DNA of 64,000 nt from VBDM01 sp035702665 (GTDB lineage Bacteria > Pseudomonadota > Gammaproteobacteria > Burkholderiales > SG8-39), in contig DASSQD010000138.1 of assembly GCA_035702665.1 (NCBI GenBank), positions 123,478 through 187,477 of the forward strand. Reading direction: 5' to 3'. Shown one piece after another: positions 45,084 through 54,720 of the stretch. A program made the position numbers and the translations under genes. Positions within the stretch are counted from its first letter, which is position 1; every line of letters begins with the position of its first letter. The notes beneath the pieces were generated by a model. The model did not search any database. It was not told where the DNA came from and saw only the letters and a list, made by a program, of their open reading frames with translations.

Positions 45084-45829
45084 GAATCGTCCTCCTCGTC
45101 TGCGCCGCGCTGATTCCGCCGACGGCGCTCGCCGCGGTCACGTACTCTTTCGATTGGTACTGTTCGGGCTGCGCGAAACTCGGAATGGCTACGAACGGAA
45201 GGGAGGGTCCCTACGGATCGGGCTCGGCGTGCGAGGGTGCGCGTAATTCCATGGCTGCGAGCGTGGCGTCGCGCGGTTGCGGGGGAGGGCGCTGTTTCAA
45301 CGCTCAACCGTGCGTCGCGTCCGGTCAGCCGGACCTGCCACCACCACCGGCTTTTTCCGCGCCGGCCCGAGCCGCGCCTGACACCGCGAAAGTTCCGCCG
45401 TACTTCGACGCGCTTCCGGATCGCGTGCGGCGGGCCGACGAGCTCAAGCCCCAGGAGGAGGCGCCGGGCCGGGCGATCTCCGGGCGATGGCGCAACAGCT
45501 TCAGCTGGTATCGGGTGGTCGCGTCCAATGACGCGGTCGAAATCGATCTCGTGGAAACCTGCCGCACGCCCGATTGCCTGCGCCGGGAGTACCCGAACCG
45601 GCCGGTATTCCGCGGCAGGCTCGAGGGCAACCGGCTCGTCGGCATGATGCCCATCCGCAGGGCGATCGAATCGGAGCAGAACCATTGCGGAACACCGGCG
45701 GGAGAGTTCCCGGTCGAGGGCCAGTTGTCGGGCGACCGTAACTTCATCGTATGGCGGAGCGCGTCCCTGCCTGTCGCCGAGGACTGCGCGCCCGTGTCAA
45801 TCTCGCTTGGAACCTGGCGGAGAGGCTAG
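45080..45829 (+). CDS. Secreted Cys-containing protein of unknown function
   Basis: This 249-residue protein has a signal peptide (VLLVCAALIPPTALA). A Cys-rich segment follows (FDWYCSGCAKLGM, RGCGGGRCFNAQPC), then a Pro/Ala linker, and a C-terminal domain with strands (GRWRNSFSWYRVVASNDAVEI, read as GRWRNSFSWY and RVVASNDAVEI) and paired Cys (TCRTPDC). The Cys pairs suggest disulfides in the periplasm or outside. I do not recognise the family. Its last 33 bases overlap the 3' end of the convergent hydrolase gene. Start GTG at 45080. Confidence 0.68.
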   Translation: MRIVLLVCAALIPPTALAAVTYSFDWYCSGCAKLGMATNGREGPYGSGSACEGARNSMAASVASRGCGGGRCFNAQPCVASGQPDLPPPPAFSAPARAAPDTAKVPPYFDALPDRVRRADELKPQEEAPGRAISGRWRNSFSWYRVVASNDAVEIDLVETCRTPDCLRREYPNRPVFRGRLEGNRLVGMMPIRRAIESEQNHCGTPAGEFPVEGQLSGDRNFIVWRSASLPVAEDCAPVSISLGTWRRG

Positions 45830-46648
45830 AACGTCGCGAAGGTAGGCCACCAGCCGGTCGCGCTGAGCGGCGGTCGCCATGGTCTGGATATGCCCGGCAC
45901 CGGGAATGATCCAAAGCTGCTTCGGCTCGAGAGCCGCTTCGAAGAGGCGCCGGGCGTGGTGCACGGGGACGACGCGGTCCTGGTCACCGTGCAGGATGAG
46001 CAGGGGAATGGGGCTGATCTTCGTCATCGCGGGCAGCGGGCTGAAGCGGTCGTCGACGGAAAGGTGCGGAATCCACTGGAACGGCCAGGTGATCCAGTGG
46101 TCGGCGAACTTCTCCCGGACGATGTCGATGTAGTCGGAGAAAGCGCTCTCGAGGACGAGTGCGCGGACCCGGTCGCGGCGGGGCGAGTGCGCGACATAGA
46201 ACGCGGCGAGCGCTCCACCCAGGCTCTGGCCGTAGATCGCGATGCGGGCCTTGTCGATGTCGCTGCGGGCGAGGAGGGTCGTCATCGCCGCGTCGATGTC
46301 GAGCTGAACGCCTTCGAGCGAGGGCTCGCCCTCGGAGGCGCCGTAGCCGCGGTAGTCGAAGATGAACACGTTGAAGCCGCGCGCGGGCATCCAGGCGAGG
46401 CTCGTGAAATGGGTGCTGATGTTCTCCGCGTTGCCGTGGAGCTGCAGGATCGTCCCGAGCGCCGGCCCCTTCGCGGGGAGGAACCATCCGAACAGCTCGA
46501 CGCCGTCGCTCGCCCTGAAGCGGACGTCTTCGTAGGCGAGCCCGAGGCGGTCCGGCGTCGACACCTGCAGGCGGTGAGGCTGGAAGAAGACTGCGGTGCA
46601 GCCGGAGACCGCCACCATGGCGACAAGACCTGCAAGGCGGGCGCGCAT
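45797..46648 (-). CDS. Alpha/beta-hydrolase lipoprotein
   Basis: This 283-residue protein has a lipoprotein signal (LVAMVAVSGC, Cys at about residue 17) and an alpha/beta-hydrolase domain of the BEM46/YfhR type. Seen: LQLHGNAENIS as oxyanion loop, DYRGYGASEG, the nucleophile elbow YGQSLGGALA (Ser), the acid in LHGDQDRVVP, and the His in GAGHIQTM. Lipidation places it on a membrane facing the periplasm. Its ATG is 2 bases past the stop of the DUF4105 gene, so the two are cotranscribed and may act together. Substrate unknown. Confidence 0.85.
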   Translation of the reverse strand: MRARLAGLVAMVAVSGCTAVFFQPHRLQVSTPDRLGLAYEDVRFRASDGVELFGWFLPAKGPALGTILQLHGNAENISTHFTSLAWMPARGFNVFIFDYRGYGASEGEPSLEGVQLDIDAAMTTLLARSDIDKARIAIYGQSLGGALAAFYVAHSPRRDRVRALVLESAFSDYIDIVREKFADHWITWPFQWIPHLSVDDRFSPLPAMTKISPIPLLILHGDQDRVVPVHHARRLFEAALEPKQLWIIPGAGHIQTMATAAQRDRLVAYLRDVLASPPGSKRD

Positions 46649-46650
46649 GG

Positions 46651-48579
46651 TCAGAAATAGCGATGCAGCGAAAGCAGCACGGTATTCCAGGATTGCTTCT
46701 CCTGGCGCTCGCGCGAGATGTCCAGGCGCAGCGCCCATTCCCGGTCGAGGGTGTAGCGCTGCCGCAAGCCCGCGTTCCACGCTGTGTCGGTGTCGCCGGC
46801 GAAAAACCATTGCGCCCGAACGTAGGGCTCGGCGCGCCAGCGGCCGGTGAGGTCGATCAGCGCGCCGACAGCGGGCCCCGCGCCGAGGGCGTAGTTGTCT
46901 TCGAGGCGCGTGTCCGCCTGGGCGGTGCCTTCGAGGAACGCGTAGACCATGGTGCTGCTGCGCAGGGTATCGGGAACGCTCCATGCAAGGCCGGGCCCGC
47001 CGTGCACCCCGAACACGAGCGGCTCCGTGCCGTTCGCGAGGCGGCGCCGCGACCAGCCGGCGTCTATCTCCCAGGACAGCGGCTGGAAGAATTCGCTTCT
47101 CGGCGCGACCGAGACGATTCGCACGGGCGTGAGCTCCTCGACCCTCGCGCCGACGCCGCCGGAATAATCGCGGAGCGCAAAATCGAAGAATTCGATCTGG
47201 GCGCCGCGCACGTAGCCTGCGTCGGGATCCATCAAGTCCTGGTAGACGGGCCGCGCGCGCAGCTCGAGGAAATTCAGGCCGTCGCGCCGGCCGCCCCCAA
47301 GGGTAAGGCGCGAAGTGCCGTGGCCCTGGTCGGGGCGCACCTCCGGCACCGGGACCGGGGGATCGTCGGCGCTCGCGCTGATGTGGCTGCGCTGGAGGAG
47401 CAGGCCCCGGGCCGTATCGGAAGAGGTCTCTGCGGTAACCTTGCCGCTCGCCTGAAGATAGCTCAGGTAGTCATGGCTGACCTCCAGCACCCGCGCCTGC
47501 GACGGCCCGGGCAGGGCCGACAGCGCGGGATCCGCCGGCCGGACGCGCTCGCGGGCGAGCGGATTGACGAGGGCGCGCTCCTGCGGACTCATCAACTCCA
47601 GACGATGGCGGATCACGGTGGCGTTCGACGGCCGGTAGACCGCCCTCTTCACGAGCCCCGGTTGCTTGACCAGCTCGCGCACCGTGTCGGAGGGAATGGC
47701 CCACCACTTGAACGGAGAGGTCAGGTCCAGATCCGGGCGCGCAGCTTCGAGGAGCTCCAGCAGGTAGTAGGAGCAGTTCTCATCGAAGAAGTAGTAGTCG
47801 AAGTAGATCGGCCCGAGCTCCCAGACGTGCATCAGGGTGCGGTCGATGTCCTCGGGAGAGAGGTTGAGCTCGTACTCCCAGACATCGCGGTTCTCCATGT
47901 CCGAGTACTCCCGGACCTTCAGGTAGTACGGCATGATCGAGAACGTTCCCGGATAGCCGCCGAACAGCCCGTTGATCGCGAACGCGACCCCGTTCGTTTC
48001 GTTCGTGTTGGCGGCGTAGTTGATGGCGTAGGCCAGCAGCCGGGTTTTCTCGTTCTGGTCTTTCGCGTCCACGCGCAGCAGCGTATGGCCGTACATCGAT
48101 GAGGGGTTGTTGAGGGAGGCCGCCGGGAAAATGAGGGTCAGCCCGGCGGGGTTCAGGGTCTCACGCCACTCGGCGAAACGCCTGCAAGTCTGCCTCTTCA
48201 GGCGCGCCGGGTCGAAGCCCAGTTGTCCGTCGAGCCAGTGATAGCGCGCGATGAAAGCGCACTGGGGATTCTGCTGCTTGTCGGTCTCTTCGAGGTCGGA
48301 GAAAAAGGCGGCGAGCGTCGCCTCGAGCTCGCTTTGCGGGTTGGTCTTACCGTCCGGCGCCAGGTAGAAGCGCTTCGCGTCCGCGAGTCCGTGGACCCCG
48401 GGGGTGAGCACGTTGCTCGTGTAATGCATGAGGCGATTCCATTCGCGGCGCTCGGACAGGCGCAGCTCGCGGGATCGCTCGATCAGCTCATCCAGGTAGC
48501 CGGCGGCGGAGGCGTTGCATGGCCCGAGCACGCACAGGAAGCACGCGAGCGCCGACCAGCGTTGCCGCGAAGAAGGCAT
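46651..48579 (-). CDS. DUF4105 envelope protein
   Basis: This 642-residue protein has a signal peptide, then a DUF4105 domain: ANPQSELEATLAAFFSD-like region, AEWRETLNPAGLTLIFPAAS, SSMYGHTLLRVD, the YFDYYFFDENCSYYLLELLEAA stretch (read as YFDYYFFDENCSY and YLLELLEAA) with a conserved Cys, and KWWAIPSDTVREL. The last 220 residues alternate short polar strands (DLTGRWRAEPYVRAQWFF and a final VLLSLHRYF, an aromatic C-terminus), typical of an outer-membrane beta-barrel. The DENCSYY/GHT region has the look of a papain-like NlpC-type site, but this is only suggestive. Function unknown. It precedes a hydrolase lipoprotein. Confidence 0.82.
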   Translation of the reverse strand: MPSSRQRWSALACFLCVLGPCNASAAGYLDELIERSRELRLSERREWNRLMHYTSNVLTPGVHGLADAKRFYLAPDGKTNPQSELEATLAAFFSDLEETDKQQNPQCAFIARYHWLDGQLGFDPARLKRQTCRRFAEWRETLNPAGLTLIFPAASLNNPSSMYGHTLLRVDAKDQNEKTRLLAYAINYAANTNETNGVAFAINGLFGGYPGTFSIMPYYLKVREYSDMENRDVWEYELNLSPEDIDRTLMHVWELGPIYFDYYFFDENCSYYLLELLEAARPDLDLTSPFKWWAIPSDTVRELVKQPGLVKRAVYRPSNATVIRHRLELMSPQERALVNPLARERVRPADPALSALPGPSQARVLEVSHDYLSYLQASGKVTAETSSDTARGLLLQRSHISASADDPPVPVPEVRPDQGHGTSRLTLGGGRRDGLNFLELRARPVYQDLMDPDAGYVRGAQIEFFDFALRDYSGGVGARVEELTPVRIVSVAPRSEFFQPLSWEIDAGWSRRRLANGTEPLVFGVHGGPGLAWSVPDTLRSSTMVYAFLEGTAQADTRLEDNYALGAGPAVGALIDLTGRWRAEPYVRAQWFFAGDTDTAWNAGLRQRYTLDREWALRLDISRERQEKQSWNTVLLSLHRYF

Positions 48580-48585
48580 AGCGCC

Positions 48586-48619
48586 AAAAAAAACACCCAG
48601 TGGCGAGCCACTGGGTGTT
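48586..48619 (-). terminator. Strong intrinsic terminator of the DUF3015 gene
   Basis: On the minus strand, a perfect stem AACACCCAGTGGC/GCCACTGGGTGTT is followed by eight T (plus-strand A at 48586-48593). It lies 22 bases past the DUF3015 stop codon and just ahead of the DUF4105 start, so the two genes are separate transcripts. Confidence 0.88.
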
Positions 48620-48640
48620 CCCTTGAGACTAGATGCTGTA

Positions 48641-49126
48641 CTAGATCGAAGCGGCGTACTGCGCCAGCTCGCGATCCGAGCGCAGAACCTGCTTCAGCGC
48701 CACGACGCTGTCGCCGGTGCTGCTGCCCGAGGGAAAGATGAGCGAAACGTTCGCCTGCATGGCGCGGTCGAACGCCGCGCGATCTCCTTCGCGTACGCCG
48801 ATCAGATGGGCGAGCGAATCCAGCGTCTCGCCGTTGCCGATCGACATGTCGCGGGCCAGACGGTCCTTGTTGCCGTCGATGAACATGGCGGTCTTCCAGG
48901 TCGACTTCACGACGCCGTCCTGCGTGCAGCCGGACGTGCCCGTGGTGATGCCAAAGGTCTGGTTGCCCGAAGTGCCGTTGGTCGTCACGGCGAGGACCTG
49001 AGGCGCAATGCCGCTCTGACCGTCAAACAACTTGGCGCCCCAGCCGCAGGTGCCGATGTTGTTCTGCTGCGCGAACGCAAACGCGGGTACCGCGGAAATC
49101 ACAACAGCGATAAGGATTTTTCTCAT
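48641..49126 (-). CDS. DUF3015 secreted protein
   Basis: This 161-residue protein has a signal peptide (KILIAVVISAVPAFAFAQ). Its mature part carries the DUF3015 marks: NIGTCGWGAKLFDGQSG, VTTNGTSGNQTFGITTGTSGC, and then a helical half (GETLDSLAHLIGV, VVALKQVLRSDRELAQYA). The family is common in proteobacteria with unknown function; the two Cys probably form a periplasmic disulfide. It is a stand-alone gene with a near-perfect sigma-70 promoter upstream and a strong terminator downstream, which suggests high constitutive expression. Confidence 0.88.
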   Translation of the reverse strand: MRKILIAVVISAVPAFAFAQQNNIGTCGWGAKLFDGQSGIAPQVLAVTTNGTSGNQTFGITTGTSGCTQDGVVKSTWKTAMFIDGNKDRLARDMSIGNGETLDSLAHLIGVREGDRAAFDRAMQANVSLIFPSGSSTGDSVVALKQVLRSDRELAQYAASI

Positions 49127-49188
49127 CTAAACCTCGCAAAAAATTGAGGAAAGAACTTTAGCCTCGGGGGCCTCCCCTAGCTGCATTG

Positions 49189-49217
49189 CTTATACGTTTG
49201 TCATGCGGCCTTGTCAA
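49189..49217 (-). promoter_or_regulatory. Near-consensus sigma-70 promoter for DUF3015 gene
   Basis: On the minus strand TTGACA (49217-49212), exactly 17 bases, TATAAG (49194-49189). The predicted start near 49182 gives a leader of about 55 bases before the ATG at 49126. It is the best sigma-70 match I found in the window. Confidence 0.85.
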
Positions 49218-49248
49218 CTCCCACCGCTGAGGGGACAGGGCGGATTGG

Positions 49249-49980
49249 TCAAAGATCGACGGTCAGGCCGGGGCGGAAGCCCGTGCGCTCTCCCGGGTAG
49301 CCGCGAGGGTTGCAGAGGACGCGCGTACCGCGCACGCGGTAGTCGAAGAAGCTGTGCGTGTGCCCGTGTATCCACAATTCGGCGCGCCCCATCGCTTCCT
49401 CGAGGTCGAGCACGAACGCGGGGTTGGCTCGGTGGTTCACGAACGCCGGCGCGATCGAACGCGGATGAGGCGCGAAATGGGTGATCACCACGGTCTTGCC
49501 GGGAAACGGCTCGGCGAGCGCGGTCGCGAGCCAGGCGCGCTGCCGCGCGCACAGCGCGATCGAGTCCTCCGGCGCGAAAGCGCGCGAGCCGAAGCGGATC
49601 TTCTGGTAGTCCGGGTTGAGCTTGCGGGCGTCCTCGATCACGGCGGGGCGATCGCTCTCCGACGCGAGCGAGTAGTCGGTCCACAGCGTGCAGCCGAGGA
49701 AGCGCACTCCACCGACGACGGTTGCAGTGCAATCGAGCAGCTCGACCGCGCCGCCGGCGGCGGCGCGCATCGCGGCGTCCACCGATCCCACCTCGCCCTC
49801 GTAGTACTCGTGGTTCCCCGCGAGGTAGAGCACCGGCACGCCGAAGGTTTCTCTCGCCCACTCGATGCCCGCGGCGCCGTTGGCAATGTCGCCGGCGAGC
49901 ACGACGAGGTCGGCGTCATCCGGGGGCGGCGAGAAGGGCGCACGCTCGAGATGGACGTCGGAGTAGATCCGGAGGCGCAT
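49249..49980 (-). CDS. Metallophosphoesterase
   Basis: This 243-residue calcineurin-like phosphoesterase has all metal-binding motifs in order: YSDVHLE, VLAGDIANG, AGNHEYYEG, VVITHFAPHP and WIHGHTHSF. It uses a two-metal site to hydrolyse phosphoesters; the natural substrate is not evident. It ends 18 bases upstream of nothing related on the minus side; argG (same strand) stops at 49999, so it may be read through from the arg operon. Confidence 0.9.
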   Translation of the reverse strand: MRLRIYSDVHLERAPFSPPPDDADLVVLAGDIANGAAGIEWARETFGVPVLYLAGNHEYYEGEVGSVDAAMRAAAGGAVELLDCTATVVGGVRFLGCTLWTDYSLASESDRPAVIEDARKLNPDYQKIRFGSRAFAPEDSIALCARQRAWLATALAEPFPGKTVVITHFAPHPRSIAPAFVNHRANPAFVLDLEEAMGRAELWIHGHTHSFFDYRVRGTRVLCNPRGYPGERTGFRPGLTVDL

Positions 49981-49998
49981 TCGACCCGCCGGCGGGTA

Positions 49999-51230
<1,232 letters not shown>

Positions 51231-51234
<4 letters not shown>

Positions 51235-52166
51235 TTCTTCACCTTTCCGAGGACCAGGAATTCCATCAGCGCCTTCTGCGTGTGCAGCCGGTTCTCGGCC
51301 TCGTCCCAGACGACGCTGTGCGGGCCGTCGATCACCTCGGCGGCGACTTCCTCGCCGCGGTGCGCGGGCAGGCAGTGCATGAAGAGCGCGTTCTTCTTCG
51401 CTGCCTTCATCATGTCCGCGTCGACCTGCCAGTCCTCGAAATCGCGTTTGCGCGCCTCGTTCTCCGCCTCGAAGCCCATGCTGGTCCAGACATCGGTGGT
51501 GACGAGGTCGGCGCCGCGCGCGGCCTGCATGGGATCGGCGAAGCTCTCGTAGTGGTCGTCGTTGTACACTCCGGCCCGCTCGGGCTCGACCTCGTAGCCG
51601 GGGGGAGTGGACACGTGGACGTTGAAATCGAACACCGTCGCCGCCTGCAGCCAGGTGTTGCAGACATTGTTCGAATCGCCGATCCACGCGACCGTTTTCC
51701 CCTTTATCGGCCCGCGGTACTCGATATAGGTGTAGATGTCGGCGAGCACCTGGCAGGGGTGGTACTCGTTGGTGAGGCCGTTGATCACCGGCACGCGCGA
51801 GTTCGCGGCGAAGCGCTCGATGATGTCCTGCTCGAAGGTGCGCACCATGATCAGATCGCACATGCGCGAGATCACCTGGCCCGCGTCCTCCACCGGCTCG
51901 CCGCGGCCAAGCTGGGTGTCGCGCGTGAACAGGTAGATCGCGCTCCCCCCCAGCTGGTGCATTCCGGCCTCGAACGACAGGCGCGTCCGCGTCGACGGCT
52001 TTTCGAAGATCATCGCGAGCGTGCGGTCCTCTAGGGGCCAGTAGCGCCTGTAGCGCTTGAACTGGTCCTTGATCCAGCGCGTGCGCGAGAACAGGTGCTC
52101 GTATTCCGCGCGCGTGAAGTCCTTGAACTGCAGGAAGTGCCGCAGCGGGGTCTTTGTCTTCTTCAT
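51231..52166 (-). CDS. argF: Ornithine carbamoyltransferase
   Basis: This 311-residue protein carries the carbamoyl-phosphate site FEKPSTRTRLSFE, GRGEPVEDAGQV, NGLTNEYHPCQVLAD and the ornithine-side FMHCLPAHRGEEV. HCLP identifies it as OTCase rather than acetylornithine carbamoyltransferase. It makes citrulline. ATG at 52166 overlaps the argD stop (ATGA); the stop overlaps argG. Confidence 0.96.
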
Positions 52167-53362
52167 GCGCGCGCGGCGACCGCGGAGGGCACCCTCGCGA
52201 GAAAGGCGCGCACCAGCGGCACGAGAATCGCAAGCGTCTGGCGCGCCTCCGCCTCGTTCATGATCAGCGGCGGCAACAGCCGGATGACGTTGTCCATGGT
52301 GACGTTGATCAGCAGGCCCGCCTCCAGGGCCTGCCCGACCAGCTCGCCGCAGGGCCGGTCGAGCTCCACCCCGATCATCAGTCCCTGGCCCCGGATCTCC
52401 GCCACGCCGGGCAGGCCGCCCAGCTGCTCGCGCAGCCCGGAGAGGAGCAGACCGCCGACCCGCTCGGCGTTCCTCATGAGACCTTCCTCCTCGATCGCCT
52501 CGAGCGTCGCCAGTGCCGCGGCGCAGGCGAGGGGATTGCCGCCGAAGGTGGAGCCGTGGGTCCCCGGCTTGAAGACCGCAGCCGCCGCCCCCCGCGCGAG
52601 GCATGCGCCGATGGGCACACCGGATGCGAGCCCTTTGGCGAGCAGCACCACATCGGGCCGGATTCCGGCGTGCTGGTATACGAACCACTGACCCGTGCGG
52701 CCGAGGCCGCATTGGACCTCGTCGACCATGAGGAACCAGCCCTGGCGGTCGCACAGCTCGCGCAGGTCCCGCAGGTACTGCAGGGTAGTGAGGTTGATGC
52801 CGCCCTCGCCCTGGATGGGCTCGACCAGCACCGCGACCACGCTCCGGTCCTCCCGCGCGACGCGGCGCACGGCCTCGATGTCGTTCAGCGGAACGCGCAC
52901 GAACCCCGGGACCAGCGGCTCGAATCCCGCCTGCACCTTCTTGTTGCCGGTGGCGGAGAGGGTCGCGAGGGTCCTGCCGTGGAAGGCCTTGTCCATGACG
53001 ACGATCTCGGGTACGTCGACGCCCTTGCCGTGGCCGTGCAGCCGCGCGAGCTTGATCGCGGCCTCGTTCGCCTCACAGCCCGAATTGCAGAAGAACACCG
53101 AGTCCATGCCGCTGATCTTCGCGAGCTTCTCCGCGAGCTTCTCCTGCTCCGCAATGGTGTAGAGATTGGAAGCATGTATGAGACGCGCGCTCTGCTCGGC
53201 GATTGCCCGCGTCAGCTTGGGATGCCCGTGTCCGAGCGTGTTGACCGCGATGCCGGCGAGCGCGTCGAGGTATTTCTTTCCAGACTGGTCCCAGACCCAG
53301 ACGCCTTCGCCGTGCGTGAAGGCGACCGGGATCCGGTTGTATGTGTTCATCGAATAAGACAT
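52163..53362 (-). CDS. argD: Acetylornithine aminotransferase
   Basis: This 399-residue class III aminotransferase has NTLGHGHPKL, FCNSGCEANEAAIKLAR, FHGRTLATLSATGN, VEPIQGEGGI, VDEVQCGLGRTG and the PLP-binding Lys in LLAKGLASGVPIG, followed by STFGGNPLACAA. It converts N-acetylglutamate semialdehyde to acetylornithine, and probably also acts in lysine synthesis. The ATG at 53362 begins the conserved region; ATG 53350 is an alternative and longer frames add unrelated sequence. First gene of the operon. Confidence 0.95.
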   Translation of the reverse strand: MSYSMNTYNRIPVAFTHGEGVWVWDQSGKKYLDALAGIAVNTLGHGHPKLTRAIAEQSARLIHASNLYTIAEQEKLAEKLAKISGMDSVFFCNSGCEANEAAIKLARLHGHGKGVDVPEIVVMDKAFHGRTLATLSATGNKKVQAGFEPLVPGFVRVPLNDIEAVRRVAREDRSVVAVLVEPIQGEGGINLTTLQYLRDLRELCDRQGWFLMVDEVQCGLGRTGQWFVYQHAGIRPDVVLLAKGLASGVPIGACLARGAAAAVFKPGTHGSTFGGNPLACAAALATLEAIEEEGLMRNAERVGGLLLSGLREQLGGLPGVAEIRGQGLMIGVELDRPCGELVGQALEAGLLINVTMDNVIRLLPPLIMNEAEARQTLAILVPLVRAFLARVPSAVAARA

Positions 53363-53603
53363 GAAATTCACCCGTTCAAATTTTCTTGCCGCGCAAGACG
53401 AAGACCCGCGCGAAAACGTTTCTCGATGCGCCGCGAGGCGCGGATTGCTTTCGGCGTTAAGTCCGGCGTCGTCGGGTATCGTGCCGGACGGGCGATTGCG
53501 AGGCGCCACGGGGGTGCCTCGGCGAGAAGAGTGTCATCGTGTCGCCCTGTGCGATAATCGAATTTCTCTGAAGGGCCAATAGCTTAGCATAACGAATCCG
53601 GGC

Positions 53604-54392
53604 ATGGGAACGCGGCTCACGGTTTTCAACCAGAAGGGAGGGGTCGGTAAGACCACGACTGTGCTCAATCTGGGCGCCGCGCTGGCACGCCGTGGCTTCG
53701 TTCCGGTGCTCGTCGATCTCGATGCGCAGTCGCACCTGAGCTCGATCCTCAATCCTGCTGCCTCGAGTGCGGAGAGCCTGTTTGCCTACTTCAACGCGGG
53801 CAAGCCTCTCAGGGAAGTTGTGCGGCCGATCCGCTTCGGCGGCGAGCTCATTCCCGCCCACAGCGAGCTGATGAAGGTGGACACGCTGTTCGGCAAGGGA
53901 CCGGACATACTCGGAAAGCTCAAGGCCGGCCTCGAGGCCGGCTGGGACGGCACGCGGCCGGTGCTGATCGACTGCTGCCCGATGCTGGGGGTCCTGTCGC
54001 TTTCCGGGATCTTCGCCTCCGAAAGGGTCCTGATCCCGATCTCCACCGACTACCTCGCTCTGAGGGGCGCGCTCGCGCTCGATCACACGCTCAAGGCGCT
54101 GGAGCACGTGTTCAAGCACCGCGTCGAGCGCCGCTACCTGCTCACCCGCTTCGACGCGCGCAGGAAGATGTCGCACGACATCGCCTCGCAGCTCAGCAGC
54201 CGGTTCGGGGCTGAGGTGTGCGAGACGCGCATCACCGAGGCGGTGGGCATCGCCGAGAGCCCGGCGATGGGCAAGGACGTCTTCGCGCACGCTCCGAACA
54301 GCCGGGGGGCGCAGGACTACGAGGCGCTGCTGGAAGAGTTGCTGACTACGGGGTTTCTCGAGGCCGAAGCGCAGCCTCAGGCGGCCGCCTAG
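53604..54392 (+). CDS. Orphan ParA-family ATPase
   Basis: This 262-residue protein has a deviant Walker A at the start (FNQKGGVGKTTTVLNLG), the second motif VLVDLDAQSHLSS, and PVLIDCCPMLGVLS. It is a MinD/ParA-type ATPase. No parB, plasmid replication gene or chemotaxis gene adjoins it, so it probably positions another cargo or acts as a regulator. It lies divergent from argD with 241 bases between, and a GATAAT there (53552-53557) may be its -10. The 20-residue C-terminal tail is Glu/Ala/Gln-rich. Confidence 0.88.
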   Translation: MGTRLTVFNQKGGVGKTTTVLNLGAALARRGFVPVLVDLDAQSHLSSILNPAASSAESLFAYFNAGKPLREVVRPIRFGGELIPAHSELMKVDTLFGKGPDILGKLKAGLEAGWDGTRPVLIDCCPMLGVLSLSGIFASERVLIPISTDYLALRGALALDHTLKALEHVFKHRVERRYLLTRFDARRKMSHDIASQLSSRFGAEVCETRITEAVGIAESPAMGKDVFAHAPNSRGAQDYEALLEELLTTGFLEAEAQPQAAA

Positions 54393-54396
54393 CGGG

Positions 54397-54651
54397 CTAC
54401 TTGGTGATCAGGGAGACGATCTCCTCGAAGCTCGTACCGTCGGGGGTTCTCGCGGGGGAGCCGAGGCTGGGGTGCATCGTCGCAGGCTGCATCACGCTGC
54501 GCTCCAGGATCTCGCAATGCAGGTACATCTGGCGAAGCTTGCGCTCGGCGTCCGCTTCGTCGCGTCCGTGGATCATGAGGTGCTCGACGATCAGCCCCTG
54601 GCGCGTGCGGATGCGAAATCCGAACTTCGTTGTGTTCAACAAAGGCAGCAT
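54397..54651 (-). CDS. Small conserved-looking hypothetical protein
   Basis: This 84-residue protein starts with a strand-rich half (TTKFGFRIRTRQGLIVEHLMI) and a helix (DEADAERKLRQMYLHCEIL) (read separately), which resembles a small alpha/beta fold of unknown family. It has a good Shine-Dalgarno (GGGGGGAT) close to the ATG and a plausible sigma-70 promoter directly upstream. It is convergent with the ParA gene, 4 bases apart. Those signals make a real gene likely. Function unknown. Confidence 0.66.
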   Translation of the reverse strand: MLPLLNTTKFGFRIRTRQGLIVEHLMIHGRDEADAERKLRQMYLHCEILERSVMQPATMHPSLGSPARTPDGTSFEEIVSLITK

Positions 54652-54669
54652 GATCCCCCCGGAAGCGGC

Positions 54670-54698
54670 TGTATAGCATAAGATTTTTGGAGTGACAA
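54670..54698 (-). promoter_or_regulatory. Sigma-70-type promoter for the 84-residue gene
   Basis: On the minus strand TTGTCA (54698-54693), 17 bases, TATACA (54675-54670). It lies between the decarboxylase stop (54721) and the small gene, with about 12 bases of leader. Confidence 0.6.
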
Positions 54699-54720
54699 GC
54701 CGGGGCTCAACCGGAGGCCT

